Shown one piece after another: positions 25,360-33,404 of a stretch of 64,000 bases of DNA (position 1 is the first letter of the stretch; the number at the start of each line of letters is the position of its first letter). The DNA comes from Pigmentibacter sp. JX0631 (GTDB lineage: Bacteria > Bdellovibrionota_B > Oligoflexia > Silvanigrellales > Silvanigrellaceae): NCBI RefSeq assembly GCF_029873255.1, contig NZ_CP123622.1:3261001-3325000 (forward strand), read 5' to 3'. The position numbers and the translations under genes were made by a program. A model generated the notes under the pieces. The model was not told where the DNA came from. It worked only from the letters and a program-made list of their open reading frames with translations, and did not search any database.

Positions 25360-26503
25360 ATGAGCGAAATTCAACGCACATTGCTTGGACAAATCCAAGA
25401 AAAGTTTGAACCTATTCGGAGGTATCTTTGACACTCCATTAAAAAGAAAACGAATTTTAGAAATTGAAGCTGAAAGTAATAGTGATCCTAATTTTTGGAA
25501 TGATAGAAGAAAATCTTCTACCCTCTTAAAAGAAAAGAAAAATTTAGAAGATGCCATCACATCATGCGAAACTTTAATTAAAAAATTTGCTGATACATTG
25601 GTTGCTATTGAATTTGGAGAAGAGGGTGACGAGCAATCCATTAAAGAAGCCGATGAATCTTTGCAAGATCTTACTTCAGAAGTAAATGAGCTAGAAACAA
25701 AACGTTTATTGTCAGGCGAAACTGATCGCAATAGCGCCATTTTAACAATTAATGCTGGAGCTGGTGGAACTGAAGCGTGCGATTGGGCGCAGATGATCCT
25801 GCGGATGATGCTAAGGTTTTGTGATAGAAAAAGATTTAAAGCTGAAGTTGTTGATGAACTAGAAGGTGATGGGGCAGGAATAAAAAATGCAACTGTTACT
25901 ATAGAAGGTGATTTTGCTTATGGCATTCTAAAGTCGGAAAACGGTGTGCATCGTCTGGTGCGTATTTCTCCCTTCGATTCCAATGCACGCAGGCACACAT
26001 CTTTTTGTTCCGTATATGTCAGTCCCATTATTGATGATGATATTCAAATAGATATCAAAGAAAGTGATTTGAAAGTTGATACTTATCGAGCAGGTGGTGC
26101 TGGAGGTCAGCATGTCAACAGAACGGATTCTGCTGTGCGTATGACGCACTTACCCACTGGAATTGTTGTGCAAAGCCAGCAACAAAGAAGCCAAATTCAA
26201 AATCGTGAAACATGTTTAAAACTTTTAAAAGCAAAACTGTATGAAGTTGAAATATCAAAAAGACAAGCGGAATCAAAAGCTATTGAAGAAGCAAAAATGG
26301 ATAATGCTTTTGGCTCACAAATTCGATCTTATGTATTACATCCTTATAAATTAGTAAAAGATGTAAGAACTCTGGCTCAAAGTAGTGATCCTAATACAGT
26401 TCTTGATGGTGATATTGAAGAGTTTTGTTTAGAGTATTTAAGGCAAAATGCTGCTGGTCAGTTTAAAGGTAAAGGTGGATCTGATGATTCAGATTCAATT
26501 TAA
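25360..26503 (+). CDS. prfB: Peptide chain release factor 2, with programmed +1 frameshift
   Basis: RF2 terminates translation at UGA and UAA. Translation starts at ATG 25360 behind GGAG, reads 23 codons and meets an in-frame TGA at 25429-25431. The site CGGAGGTATCTTTGAC places an internal Shine-Dalgarno-like GGAGG just before CTT TGA C, the same arrangement as the autoregulatory E. coli site. A +1 shift skips T25429 and continues at GAC 25430, giving 380 residues. The RF2 anticodon tripeptide SPF is at 203-205 and the catalytic GGQ at 248-250. Low RF2 would favour frameshifting and so raise RF2. It is followed after 14 bp by apt. Confidence 0.96.
25418..25432 (+). promoter_or_regulatory. RF2 programmed frameshift site
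   Basis: GGAGGTAT followed by CTT TGA C. The internal GGAGG at 25418-25422 sits 3 nt before the slippery CTT codon (25426-25428), and the in-frame TGA is followed by C, the weakest stop context. These match the known RF2 signal. Confidence 0.93.
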
Positions 26504-26517
26504 TATTTGAGGTTTAT

Positions 26518-27051
26518 ATGTCGTTGCAACAAGAATTAGAAGAAGTCATTTTAACAGTACCTGATTTCCCAAAAAAAGGAGTCAGCTTCAAAGATATCAA
26601 TCCTTTATTTAAAAATCCTGTTGTGATGAAAAAAGTTATTCAAGAAATGGCTATTTATGCAAAGGAAGTGAAAGCACAACATATCGTTGGAATTGAAAGT
26701 CGAGGGTTCTTTTTTGGTATTCCTTTGGCGCTAGAATTAAATATCCCTTTTGTTGCTGCCAGAAAAAAAGGTAAACTTCCAGGGGACGTTATTTCTCAAG
26801 AATATTTATTAGAATATGGAACTGATTGTATAGAAATTCAAAAAAATTCTATTCTCATAAATGAAAAATATCTCATTGTGGATGACGTAATTGCTACTGG
26901 GGGTACTGCAAAAGCTACAGCTGAAATAATTAAAAAAGGTGGAGCTGAAGTTTGCGGTTTTTCTTTCCTGATTGAGTTATTATTTTTAAATGGAAAAAAT
27001 TTAATTTTACCAAGTAGTTCAAACATTCAAAGTTTATTAAAATATTCTTAA
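26518..27051 (+). CDS. apt: Adenine phosphoribosyltransferase
   Basis: Converts adenine and PRPP to AMP in purine salvage. The 177-residue protein has the PRPP-binding VDDVIATGGT (121-130), the adenine-binding RGFFFG segment (62-67), and the flexible loop ARKKGKLPG (81-89) that closes over the active site. Start ATG 26518 follows GAGG. It is close behind prfB, likely in the same operon, and its stop overlaps the convergent response regulator by four bases. Confidence 0.95.
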   Translation: MSLQQELEEVILTVPDFPKKGVSFKDINPLFKNPVVMKKVIQEMAIYAKEVKAQHIVGIESRGFFFGIPLALELNIPFVAARKKGKLPGDVISQEYLLEYGTDCIEIQKNSILINEKYLIVDDVIATGGTAKATAEIIKKGGAEVCGFSFLIELLFLNGKNLILPSSSNIQSLLKYS

Positions 27052-27422
27052 TTAAAGTATTTCACTAATTCTTTTAAAATATCTTCCATTTCAAAAGGCT
27101 TTTCAAATATTTTTTTGATGTTTAGTTCTTTTTCTTTACTAGAATCTAATTCATTTTGACCTGAACAAATAAATAAAATGGGCTTTTCTTTTTTTAGTGT
27201 TAATAGATCTTTTGCAAGGGATATGCCATCCCCTTTGGGCATTTTTACATCGGAAATTACACAATGAATTTTTTCATTTTGGACAATTTTAAATGCGTCT
27301 TTCCCATTATCTGCTTCAAAGATTTTCGCTTTTGTTTTTAAAGTAATCAATTCGCTTAATACTTCTCTCATCAATTCATCATCGTCAACTATCAAAATAT
27401 TAATGTGATTTAAATTTAACAA
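27048..27422 (-). CDS. Single-domain response regulator
   Basis: A stand-alone receiver domain of 124 residues with no output domain. It starts at TTG 27422 behind AAAGGAG. The acidic pocket DDD (13-15), phosphoacceptor D58 in VISDVKMP, S87 and K108 in FEKPF are all present, so it should be phosphorylatable. It lies 18 bp after the histidine kinase gene, its likely phosphodonor. Without an output domain it may act by protein binding or as a phosphate shuttle or sink, as CheY does. Its 3' end overlaps apt by four bases. Confidence 0.9.
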   Translation of the reverse strand: MLNLNHINILIVDDDELMREVLSELITLKTKAKIFEADNGKDAFKIVQNEKIHCVISDVKMPKGDGISLAKDLLTLKKEKPILFICSGQNELDSSKEKELNIKKIFEKPFEMEDILKELVKYFN

Positions 27423-27440
27423 AGTAACTCCTTTTCATTG

Positions 27441-29573
27441 CTAATATACACTGGGTAATTCAATTATAAATGTCGTATTTTTGTTGGAACGGTCATAATA
27501 TAGTTTTCCATTGTGCATTTCTATTATTCTTTTTGAAATACTTAAGCCTAAGCCAGTTCCCTTACCGACTTGTTTTGTAGTGAAAAAAGGGTTCATAAGT
27601 TTGTCTATTATATTTTCTGGAATACCGTTTCCACTATCTGTAAATTGAAGAATTAAAGTATTTTCTTTTTTTGTAACAGTTATATTTATCCATTTTTCTG
27701 CATAATTATTAATAGCATCTATTGAATTATTAATTAAGTTAAGAAAAACTTGGCATAATTCAGCTTCTTTGCCAAAAGTAAATAAATTCTCACTGGTTTG
27801 AATGCTTAATTGTATACCGTTGTTTGTAATTTTTTCTTGACATAAATCTAAAGAAGATTGAAGAATATTATTTAAAGAAATTTTGTCATAGTTATCTTTC
27901 TCTGAATTTCTTGTATACATTTTTAAGCTTTTTACTATGCGTGCAATTTTTTGGGTTGTTGCTTCAATTTTTGTGATATCACTTACTAATTTATCAATTT
28001 CTAAATTATTTTCAGTAAGTTTATTTTTAATTGAATAAGATTTCATGATTATAACAGATAAAGGAGTATTTATTTCGTGAGCTATATTTGCAGCCATTTC
28101 TCCTAATTGTGAAAATTTTGATGTATACAGCATCTGTTCTTTTTGCTCATTTATTATTTTTTGAATTTCAATTTCATGGGTTAAATCTTCTGCTGTAAAT
28201 AAATAGCCAATTATATTTTCAAACTGGTCGTAAATTGAAGATACAAGAACTTTTACAAAGAATTTTTCTCCATCTTTTCTAACAAAAGTAGATTGAGAAA
28301 TGTTTTGTTTTTTTACATTTAAAATAAAATACTCAAAAGAATTTAGTTTTTTATCTGAAACAATAGCAAGGTTTGTCTGATCATTTTTTTTATCTGAAGA
28401 TAGTAGAATTTCAGAATTTTTTCCATGATATTGATTTGCTATTTTCTCTAATTCATCTTTATCATAAAAAATTAATGGAGATTCTTTTCCAATAACATCT
28501 GTTGACTTATATTGAAGAGAATTTTCAGCAGATTTATTAAAAGATAATATTTTACCTGCATTGTCAGTTGAAATAATTAAATAGTTGGAAGAGTTAATGA
28601 CTCCTTTAAACCAAGATTCCTTTTGATAAAGCATTTTGTTTTTTAAAACAATTAGATTAATAAATTTATTAGTGGAATATATAATAATAATATTAATTAT
28701 TATATATAAAAGAACTAAAAGATATATGTAACTCATTACTTTACTGGTATTTGCGGTGAGTATTATTTTCCAATTATAACCACCTATTTTTTTTGTTACT
28801 TGGTAACTATTTTTATATAATATGCTTTCAGATATATATTTAGAAAATCCACCAGTATAAATAAGATCTGATTTATCAAATTCAATCTGTATTTTTACAT
28901 TGTTTGGTAATTTATTGTCTAATTCTTGAAGAAACTTATCCAATACAATCGTAGTAAAAGCCCATCCTTTTAAAAAATATCTTGGATTTTTCCCTTTTGG
29001 ATCAAAAATTGGTAGTAAAGCGTAAAAACCTAAGCTTTTTTCATATTGTTGGGATAGATTAACTGGTCTTGTTAACGTAAACTCATTTTTTAACGCGGCT
29101 GTCAACGCAGCTTCTTTGCGAAAATTGTCATAAGAAATATCTAGCCATTTTAAATCAAGATTTGCATCAGGTGGTTCTACCAATTCTATAATCATGTGTT
29201 CATCTGTTTTTACTTTTGGATAAATTTCTGAAATTTTATTTTCTTTGATGTAACTTTGTAAGTCTTTATCATATATAAGCCTGATAAAACCTATGCCCAG
29301 TGAACCTTTAAAATTTTTTTTAAAATCTATTGTATTAGTATAAAGTTCAAAATCTTCATTACTTATATTGTTTTTAATACTATATATTCCTTGAATATTT
29401 TTTAAATTAATATTATACTTAGATAACGTCATAGTTATCGATTCAGATATATCTTTTGTTAATTCTTTAACTATTAGCTCTTCAGAACGGATATATTTTA
29501 AATAAAAATTATAAAAAATAACTGTATTAATTATTATACCAATTGATAAAGATATGGATTTAATAGGAGACAT
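27441..29573 (-). CDS. CHASE-PAS sensor histidine kinase
   Basis: A 710-residue inner-membrane kinase. Order: transmembrane helix about 7-25, periplasmic CHASE domain about 55-240 (typical LGIGFIRLIYD pattern), transmembrane helix about 275-300, a PAS domain about 325-445 (IISTDNAGKILSFNKSAENSL), a HisKA region with H499 in AHEINTPL, and a HATPase with GSGNGIPE-like N-box and GKGTGLGLS. CHASE domains usually sense small extracellular ligands such as peptides or cytokinin-like compounds; the ligand here is unknown. It is co-transcribed with the adjacent receiver. AGG precedes ATG 29573. Confidence 0.92.
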   Translation of the reverse strand: MSPIKSISLSIGIIINTVIFYNFYLKYIRSEELIVKELTKDISESITMTLSKYNINLKNIQGIYSIKNNISNEDFELYTNTIDFKKNFKGSLGIGFIRLIYDKDLQSYIKENKISEIYPKVKTDEHMIIELVEPPDANLDLKWLDISYDNFRKEAALTAALKNEFTLTRPVNLSQQYEKSLGFYALLPIFDPKGKNPRYFLKGWAFTTIVLDKFLQELDNKLPNNVKIQIEFDKSDLIYTGGFSKYISESILYKNSYQVTKKIGGYNWKIILTANTSKVMSYIYLLVLLYIIINIIIIYSTNKFINLIVLKNKMLYQKESWFKGVINSSNYLIISTDNAGKILSFNKSAENSLQYKSTDVIGKESPLIFYDKDELEKIANQYHGKNSEILLSSDKKNDQTNLAIVSDKKLNSFEYFILNVKKQNISQSTFVRKDGEKFFVKVLVSSIYDQFENIIGYLFTAEDLTHEIEIQKIINEQKEQMLYTSKFSQLGEMAANIAHEINTPLSVIIMKSYSIKNKLTENNLEIDKLVSDITKIEATTQKIARIVKSLKMYTRNSEKDNYDKISLNNILQSSLDLCQEKITNNGIQLSIQTSENLFTFGKEAELCQVFLNLINNSIDAINNYAEKWINITVTKKENTLILQFTDSGNGIPENIIDKLMNPFFTTKQVGKGTGLGLSISKRIIEMHNGKLYYDRSNKNTTFIIELPSVY

Positions 29574-29706
29574 TTTTTACCTGCAAAGATTATTTTGTAT
29601 TTTAGGATTAAAAACACTATTTTGTCAATTTTAGTAAAATGTATTTGTGGGAAAATTTTTCATTTTATAAAAAAATTAAAAAAATGTAACTAATTAAATT
29701 TTTGAA

Positions 29707-29721
29707 TGAGAATAATTTTCA
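29707..29721. promoter_or_regulatory. Fur-like box upstream of ccoNO
   Basis: TGAGAATAATTTTCA matches the 7-1-7 Fur consensus TGATAATNATTATCA at 13 of 15 positions, with the two deviations symmetrical. It lies 148 bp upstream of the ccoNO start. Iron control of an iron-rich oxidase would make sense, but AT-rich sequence gives chance matches. Confidence 0.35.
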
Positions 29722-29774
29722 ATATTAATGTCAAAAAACCGCCATTTATGATTATAATTTAGCAAAAAAATACA

Positions 29775-29794
29775 GCATTTATTCTTGTAAATGC
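29775..29794. promoter_or_regulatory. 7-bp inverted repeat upstream of ccoNO
   Basis: GCATTTA (29775-29781) and TAAATGC (29788-29794) flank a 6-nt loop, 75 bp before the ccoNO start. It has no FNR-type TTGAT-N4-ATCAA spacing. An operator for another regulator is possible. Confidence 0.35.
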
Positions 29795-29868
29795 ATACCA
29801 TTTTATGAAATATTTATGCTTGATTTGTGCTTTATTGTTTTTTCTTAAAATTGCACACGGAGTGATGA

Positions 29869-32013
29869 ATGAGTTTGGAAAAGTTTCGCTATGATGATGG
29901 CATAGTAAAAAAATTCATAGCAGCAATGCTAATTTGGGGTATTGTTGGGATGTTGGTTGGAGTCATAATTGCCATCCAATTATTTTATAGACCTTTTAAC
30001 TTTGATTTGCCTTGGTTAACTTTTGGACGCTTACGGCCATTGCATACCAACGCTGTTATTTTTGCATTCTGTTTAAATGGTGTCTTTGCTGGAATTTATC
30101 ATTCTTCTCAACGTCTTTTAAAAACAAGAATGTTTAGTGATATTCTGTCAAATATTCATTTTTGGGGTTGGCAATTAATTATTGTTCTTGCTGCTATTAC
30201 TCTTCCTTTGGGATTATCTACATCCAAGGAGTACGCTGAGTTGGAATGGCCTATTGCAATTTTGATTGCGTTAATTTGGGTCATTTTTGCAATTAATTTC
30301 TTTCTCACAATAGCGATTAGAAGAGAAAAAATTCTTTATGTTTCAATTTGGTTTTATATTGCAACAATAATTACAGTTGCTCTACTTCATATAGTAAATC
30401 ATATTTCTTTACCTGTAACTTTCTTAAAAAGTTATAGTGCTTTTTCTGGAGTTAGAGATGCGTTAGTTCAGTGGTGGTATGGGCACAATGCTGTTGCGTT
30501 TGTCCTTACAACCCCATTTTTGGGGCTAGGTTATTACTATGTACCCAAATTAGTAAATAGACCTATATATTCTTATCGTTTATCTATTATTCATTTTTGG
30601 TCGCTTATTTTTATCTATATGTGGGCAGGCCCACACCACTTACAGTACACTGCACTTCCTGAATGGATTCAATCCCTTGGAGTAGTTTTTTCTGTAATGT
30701 TAATAGCTCCTTCTTGGGGTGGCGCAATTAATTTTATTTTAACAATAAAATCTGCGTGGAAAGAAATTAAATCACATCCATCCACTAAATTTTTATTGGC
30801 TGGCGCTATTTTTTATCTATGTGCAACTTTAGAAGGACCTATACTTTCATTTAAATCTGTAAACAGAGTTATGCACTATACGGATTGGATTATAGGACAT
30901 GTGCATGTGGGTGCTTTAGGATGGAATGGTTATATTCTATTTGCTATGCTTTACTGGCTAGTTCCATCTATTTATAAAACTGAATTGCAATATAAAAAAT
31001 TGGCGAACGCTCACTTTTGGATCTCTTTTATAGGAATTCTTATTTATTGTATTCCTATGTATATCGCTGGGGCAATGCTTGGTTTTATGCGGGAAAGTGT
31101 TACCGATAATGTGTTAACTTATCCAAATTTCATGGAAATGGTAAACAAAATTCTACCATATTATCAAATAAGAGCCATTGGTGGAACTCTGTATTTAGTT
31201 GGAATTATAATTGGTACATATGTAATTTATAAAACAATAAGAAAAGCTGGAAAAGTTCCAGATACTTTAGCAGAAGCGCATAGTTTCTCAACGATTGAAC
31301 ATAAAAAAACTGTATATGGAACGGTGCAAAAAGCAGCCGAAAATTTAGGGCTTGTCATGGGAATGCTTACTCTTATTGCTGTTTCCATTGGTGGTATTGT
31401 GCAAATTCTTCCCTTACTAATTAATCATTCTACAGAAGAAAAAATTGTAACTTTAAAACCATATACTCCTTTAGAAATTGAAGGCCGTGATATTTATATT
31501 CGAGAAGGATGTAATAATTGTCATTCACAAATGATCAGAACTTTTAAAGAAGAAGAAATGCGCTATGGACCATATTCCCGTGCAGGTGAATTTGAGTATG
31601 ACTTTCCACATCTTTGGGGATCAAAGACAACTGGACCAGATCTACAAAAGTTAGGAAAAAAATACGGAGATATTTGGCACTATAAACATATGGATGATCC
31701 AACTAGTATGACTCCAAATAGTACTATGCCAAAATATGATTGGCTACTAAAAGATCGTTTAGATACATCATACACGATTGATAAATTAAAAGTTATGGCA
31801 AAATTGGGAGTACCATATACTCAAGAAGATATTAATAATGCTGAATCAAACTTAAAGAAGCAAGCTGAAAAAATAGCTACTGGTCTTCAAGAGCAAGGAA
31901 TCAACGCTAATAAAAATGCTGAAATAATTGCCTTAATTGCTTACTTGCAAAGATTAGGAATTGATGGACGCGAAGCATTAGAACCTTCGACTAAAAAAAC
32001 TGAGGGGAAATAA
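29869..32013 (+). CDS. ccoNO: cbb3 cytochrome c oxidase, fused subunits I and II (CcoN-CcoO)
   Basis: The catalytic core of the high-affinity terminal oxidase. Residues about 1-490 are CcoN: about twelve or more transmembrane helices with haem and copper histidines in PLHTNAVIFAF, WWYGHNAVAF, WAGPHHLQYT and the GHVHVGALGWNG segment. Residues about 510-714 are CcoO: a membrane anchor, then a periplasmic cytochrome c domain with C548-x-x-C551-H552 and a methionine ligand segment STMPKYDW. Separate ccoN and ccoO genes are the usual proteobacterial arrangement; fused genes occur in Bacteroidota and some Bdellovibrionota. Start ATG 29869 follows GGAG. The ccoQ-like gene overlaps its stop (TAATG). 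Confidence 0.95.
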   Translation: MSLEKFRYDDGIVKKFIAAMLIWGIVGMLVGVIIAIQLFYRPFNFDLPWLTFGRLRPLHTNAVIFAFCLNGVFAGIYHSSQRLLKTRMFSDILSNIHFWGWQLIIVLAAITLPLGLSTSKEYAELEWPIAILIALIWVIFAINFFLTIAIRREKILYVSIWFYIATIITVALLHIVNHISLPVTFLKSYSAFSGVRDALVQWWYGHNAVAFVLTTPFLGLGYYYVPKLVNRPIYSYRLSIIHFWSLIFIYMWAGPHHLQYTALPEWIQSLGVVFSVMLIAPSWGGAINFILTIKSAWKEIKSHPSTKFLLAGAIFYLCATLEGPILSFKSVNRVMHYTDWIIGHVHVGALGWNGYILFAMLYWLVPSIYKTELQYKKLANAHFWISFIGILIYCIPMYIAGAMLGFMRESVTDNVLTYPNFMEMVNKILPYYQIRAIGGTLYLVGIIIGTYVIYKTIRKAGKVPDTLAEAHSFSTIEHKKTVYGTVQKAAENLGLVMGMLTLIAVSIGGIVQILPLLINHSTEEKIVTLKPYTPLEIEGRDIYIREGCNNCHSQMIRTFKEEEMRYGPYSRAGEFEYDFPHLWGSKTTGPDLQKLGKKYGDIWHYKHMDDPTSMTPNSTMPKYDWLLKDRLDTSYTIDKLKVMAKLGVPYTQEDINNAESNLKKQAEKIATGLQEQGINANKNAEIIALIAYLQRLGIDGREALEPSTKKTEGK

Positions 32014-32171
32014 TGCTGAGTGAATTAGCTTCAGATCATGGTGAAATTATTGTTACGATTGGAGTCTTTTTTGTAACCTTTATATTATTTATTTTTTGGT
32101 TAATTTGGTCAAATGTAGTTAGTAAAAGTTATATTAAGCATTGTGAGGATATGACAAAAAATGACGAATGA
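32013..32171 (+). CDS. ccoQ: CcoQ/FixQ-like small cbb3 subunit
   Basis: A 52-residue ORF whose ATG overlaps the ccoNO stop by one base (TAATG) and whose end overlaps ccoP by 11 bp, a tight translational-coupling arrangement in the position expected for CcoQ. GGGGAAA at 32004-32010 is a good ribosome binding site. It has one transmembrane helix (about 12-32, rich in Phe, Val and Ile) followed by a short basic and polar tail. CcoQ stabilises the CcoP-core interaction. The small size makes sequence-based proof weak, but position supports it. Confidence 0.75.
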   Translation: MLSELASDHGEIIVTIGVFFVTFILFIFWLIWSNVVSKSYIKHCEDMTKNDE

Positions 32172-32736
32172 TAATAATAAAAACGAAAATGAGAAAAATA
32201 ATAAGCTTTTAGATCATGATTTTGATGGGATTAAAGAATATGACAATCCAACGCCAATTTGGTTTCAAATATTATTTTATGGAACGATCATATTTTCAGC
32301 AATTTATTTATTTTACTATCACATTTATAAAAACGGACATCCGTTAAAAGATGAATATCTTGCTTCTGTTGGGCAAAATAATACCAATGCAAACAATGGA
32401 AGTGGAGATTTTAATTATGCCCAAAATATAACAAATAAAGAAATGATAGAGCTTGGAAAACAAGCTTATGCTACAAATTGTGCATCATGTCATGGTTTAA
32501 AAGGTGAAGGTGGAGTTGGTCCTAACTTAACAGACAATTATTGGATAGTAGATAATACATATTCAGCAGTTGAGAAAGTCATAGATATTGGAGTTCCTGA
32601 AAAGGGAATGCCAGGTTGGAAAACAATACTTGGTGATAAAAAAGTTAAAGCTTTAGTGATCTACATAGCAAGTATTCAAGGAACTAATCCCCCAAATCCA
32701 AAAAAACCTGAAGGAAAAGAAGGTAAGTTACATTAA
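32161..32736 (+). CDS. ccoP: cbb3 oxidase subunit III (CcoP), mono-haem form
   Basis: The electron-entry subunit of the cbb3 oxidase. The 191-residue protein has an N-terminal charged segment, a CcoP-type transmembrane helix about 34-54 (PTPIWFQILFYG...), and one cytochrome c domain with C107-A-S-C110-H111 and the methionine ligand in KGMPGW. Typical proteobacterial CcoP is about 300 residues with two haem c groups; here only one haem domain is present, as in some other phyla. The C-terminus is Pro/Lys/Gly-rich. It overlaps the ccoQ-like gene and its last bases overlap the reverse TauE/SafE-like gene by four. Confidence 0.9.
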   Translation: MTNDNNKNENEKNNKLLDHDFDGIKEYDNPTPIWFQILFYGTIIFSAIYLFYYHIYKNGHPLKDEYLASVGQNNTNANNGSGDFNYAQNITNKEMIELGKQAYATNCASCHGLKGEGGVGPNLTDNYWIVDNTYSAVEKVIDIGVPEKGMPGWKTILGDKKVKALVIYIASIQGTNPPNPKKPEGKEGKLH

Positions 32737-33404
32737 TGGCATTCCACTTCTGTTCCATTAGTGTTCTGAATTTTATTTTCACTTGAGTGGAAGTATCCTC
32801 CTCTTAATAATGCAATGAAAGCAATGATGCATAAAATAAATACAGTAAAATATTTGTAAAAATTTGGATTTCTTTTTGAAAATAAAAGAATTAATCCTTT
32901 GCTTCCAATTAAAATGGGTGAAGTTGCGCAGGCAAAAGCCAGCATCCCAGCAGCACTTAACCATGGATTTGCAAAAGTAGCGCTCATCAATATGGCGCTA
33001 TATAAAAATCCACAAGGGAGTAAAGCTGTTATAATACCTAAAGTAGCAGCTTGGGACAGTGGAGAATATCTGTTTATGAAAATTACAATTTTTTGTGCTT
33101 TATTTGTAAAAATATTTATAGGTTTAAGAAGAAAAAAAATTTGGATAAAGCAAATGGTTACAACAATAAGAGCAATTTTTTTTGCAGAAAGATTAAAAAA
33201 ATCTTTCAATAAAAAAGTTCCTAAATATCCAGAAATAAGTCCAATTATGGTATAACTTATTCCTCTGCTGACAAAGTATTGCCAAGTTTTTTTTTGGCAT
33301 GATGCAACTAATGGAGAACACATGCCTAAACAATGAAGAGATCCTGAAAAACCAAAAGCTGCAATTGATATCATAGGGACAAAAATGTTTACAAAATTAT
33401 TCAT
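32733..33404 (-). CDS. Sulfite exporter TauE/SafE-like membrane protein of the cco locus
   Basis: About 224 residues from ATG 33404, behind CTGGAG; an upstream in-frame ATG at 33524 would overlap ccoI by 140 bp. Six transmembrane helices are visible. The N-terminal SGSLHCLGMCSP segment and the PCGFLYSAIL motif mark the DsbD/UreH-like subgroup usually found in cbb3 clusters, where it is proposed to take part in copper handling or oxidase maturation. The Cys-x-x-x-Met-Cys and Pro-Cys residues could bind copper. Its opposite orientation inside the cco locus is unusual. The C-terminus has HSSENK and ends in a Cys-His pair. Confidence 0.8.
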   Translation of the reverse strand: MNNFVNIFVPMISIAAFGFSGSLHCLGMCSPLVASCQKKTWQYFVSRGISYTIIGLISGYLGTFLLKDFFNLSAKKIALIVVTICFIQIFFLLKPINIFTNKAQKIVIFINRYSPLSQAATLGIITALLPCGFLYSAILMSATFANPWLSAAGMLAFACATSPILIGSKGLILLFSKRNPNFYKYFTVFILCIIAFIALLRGGYFHSSENKIQNTNGTEVECH

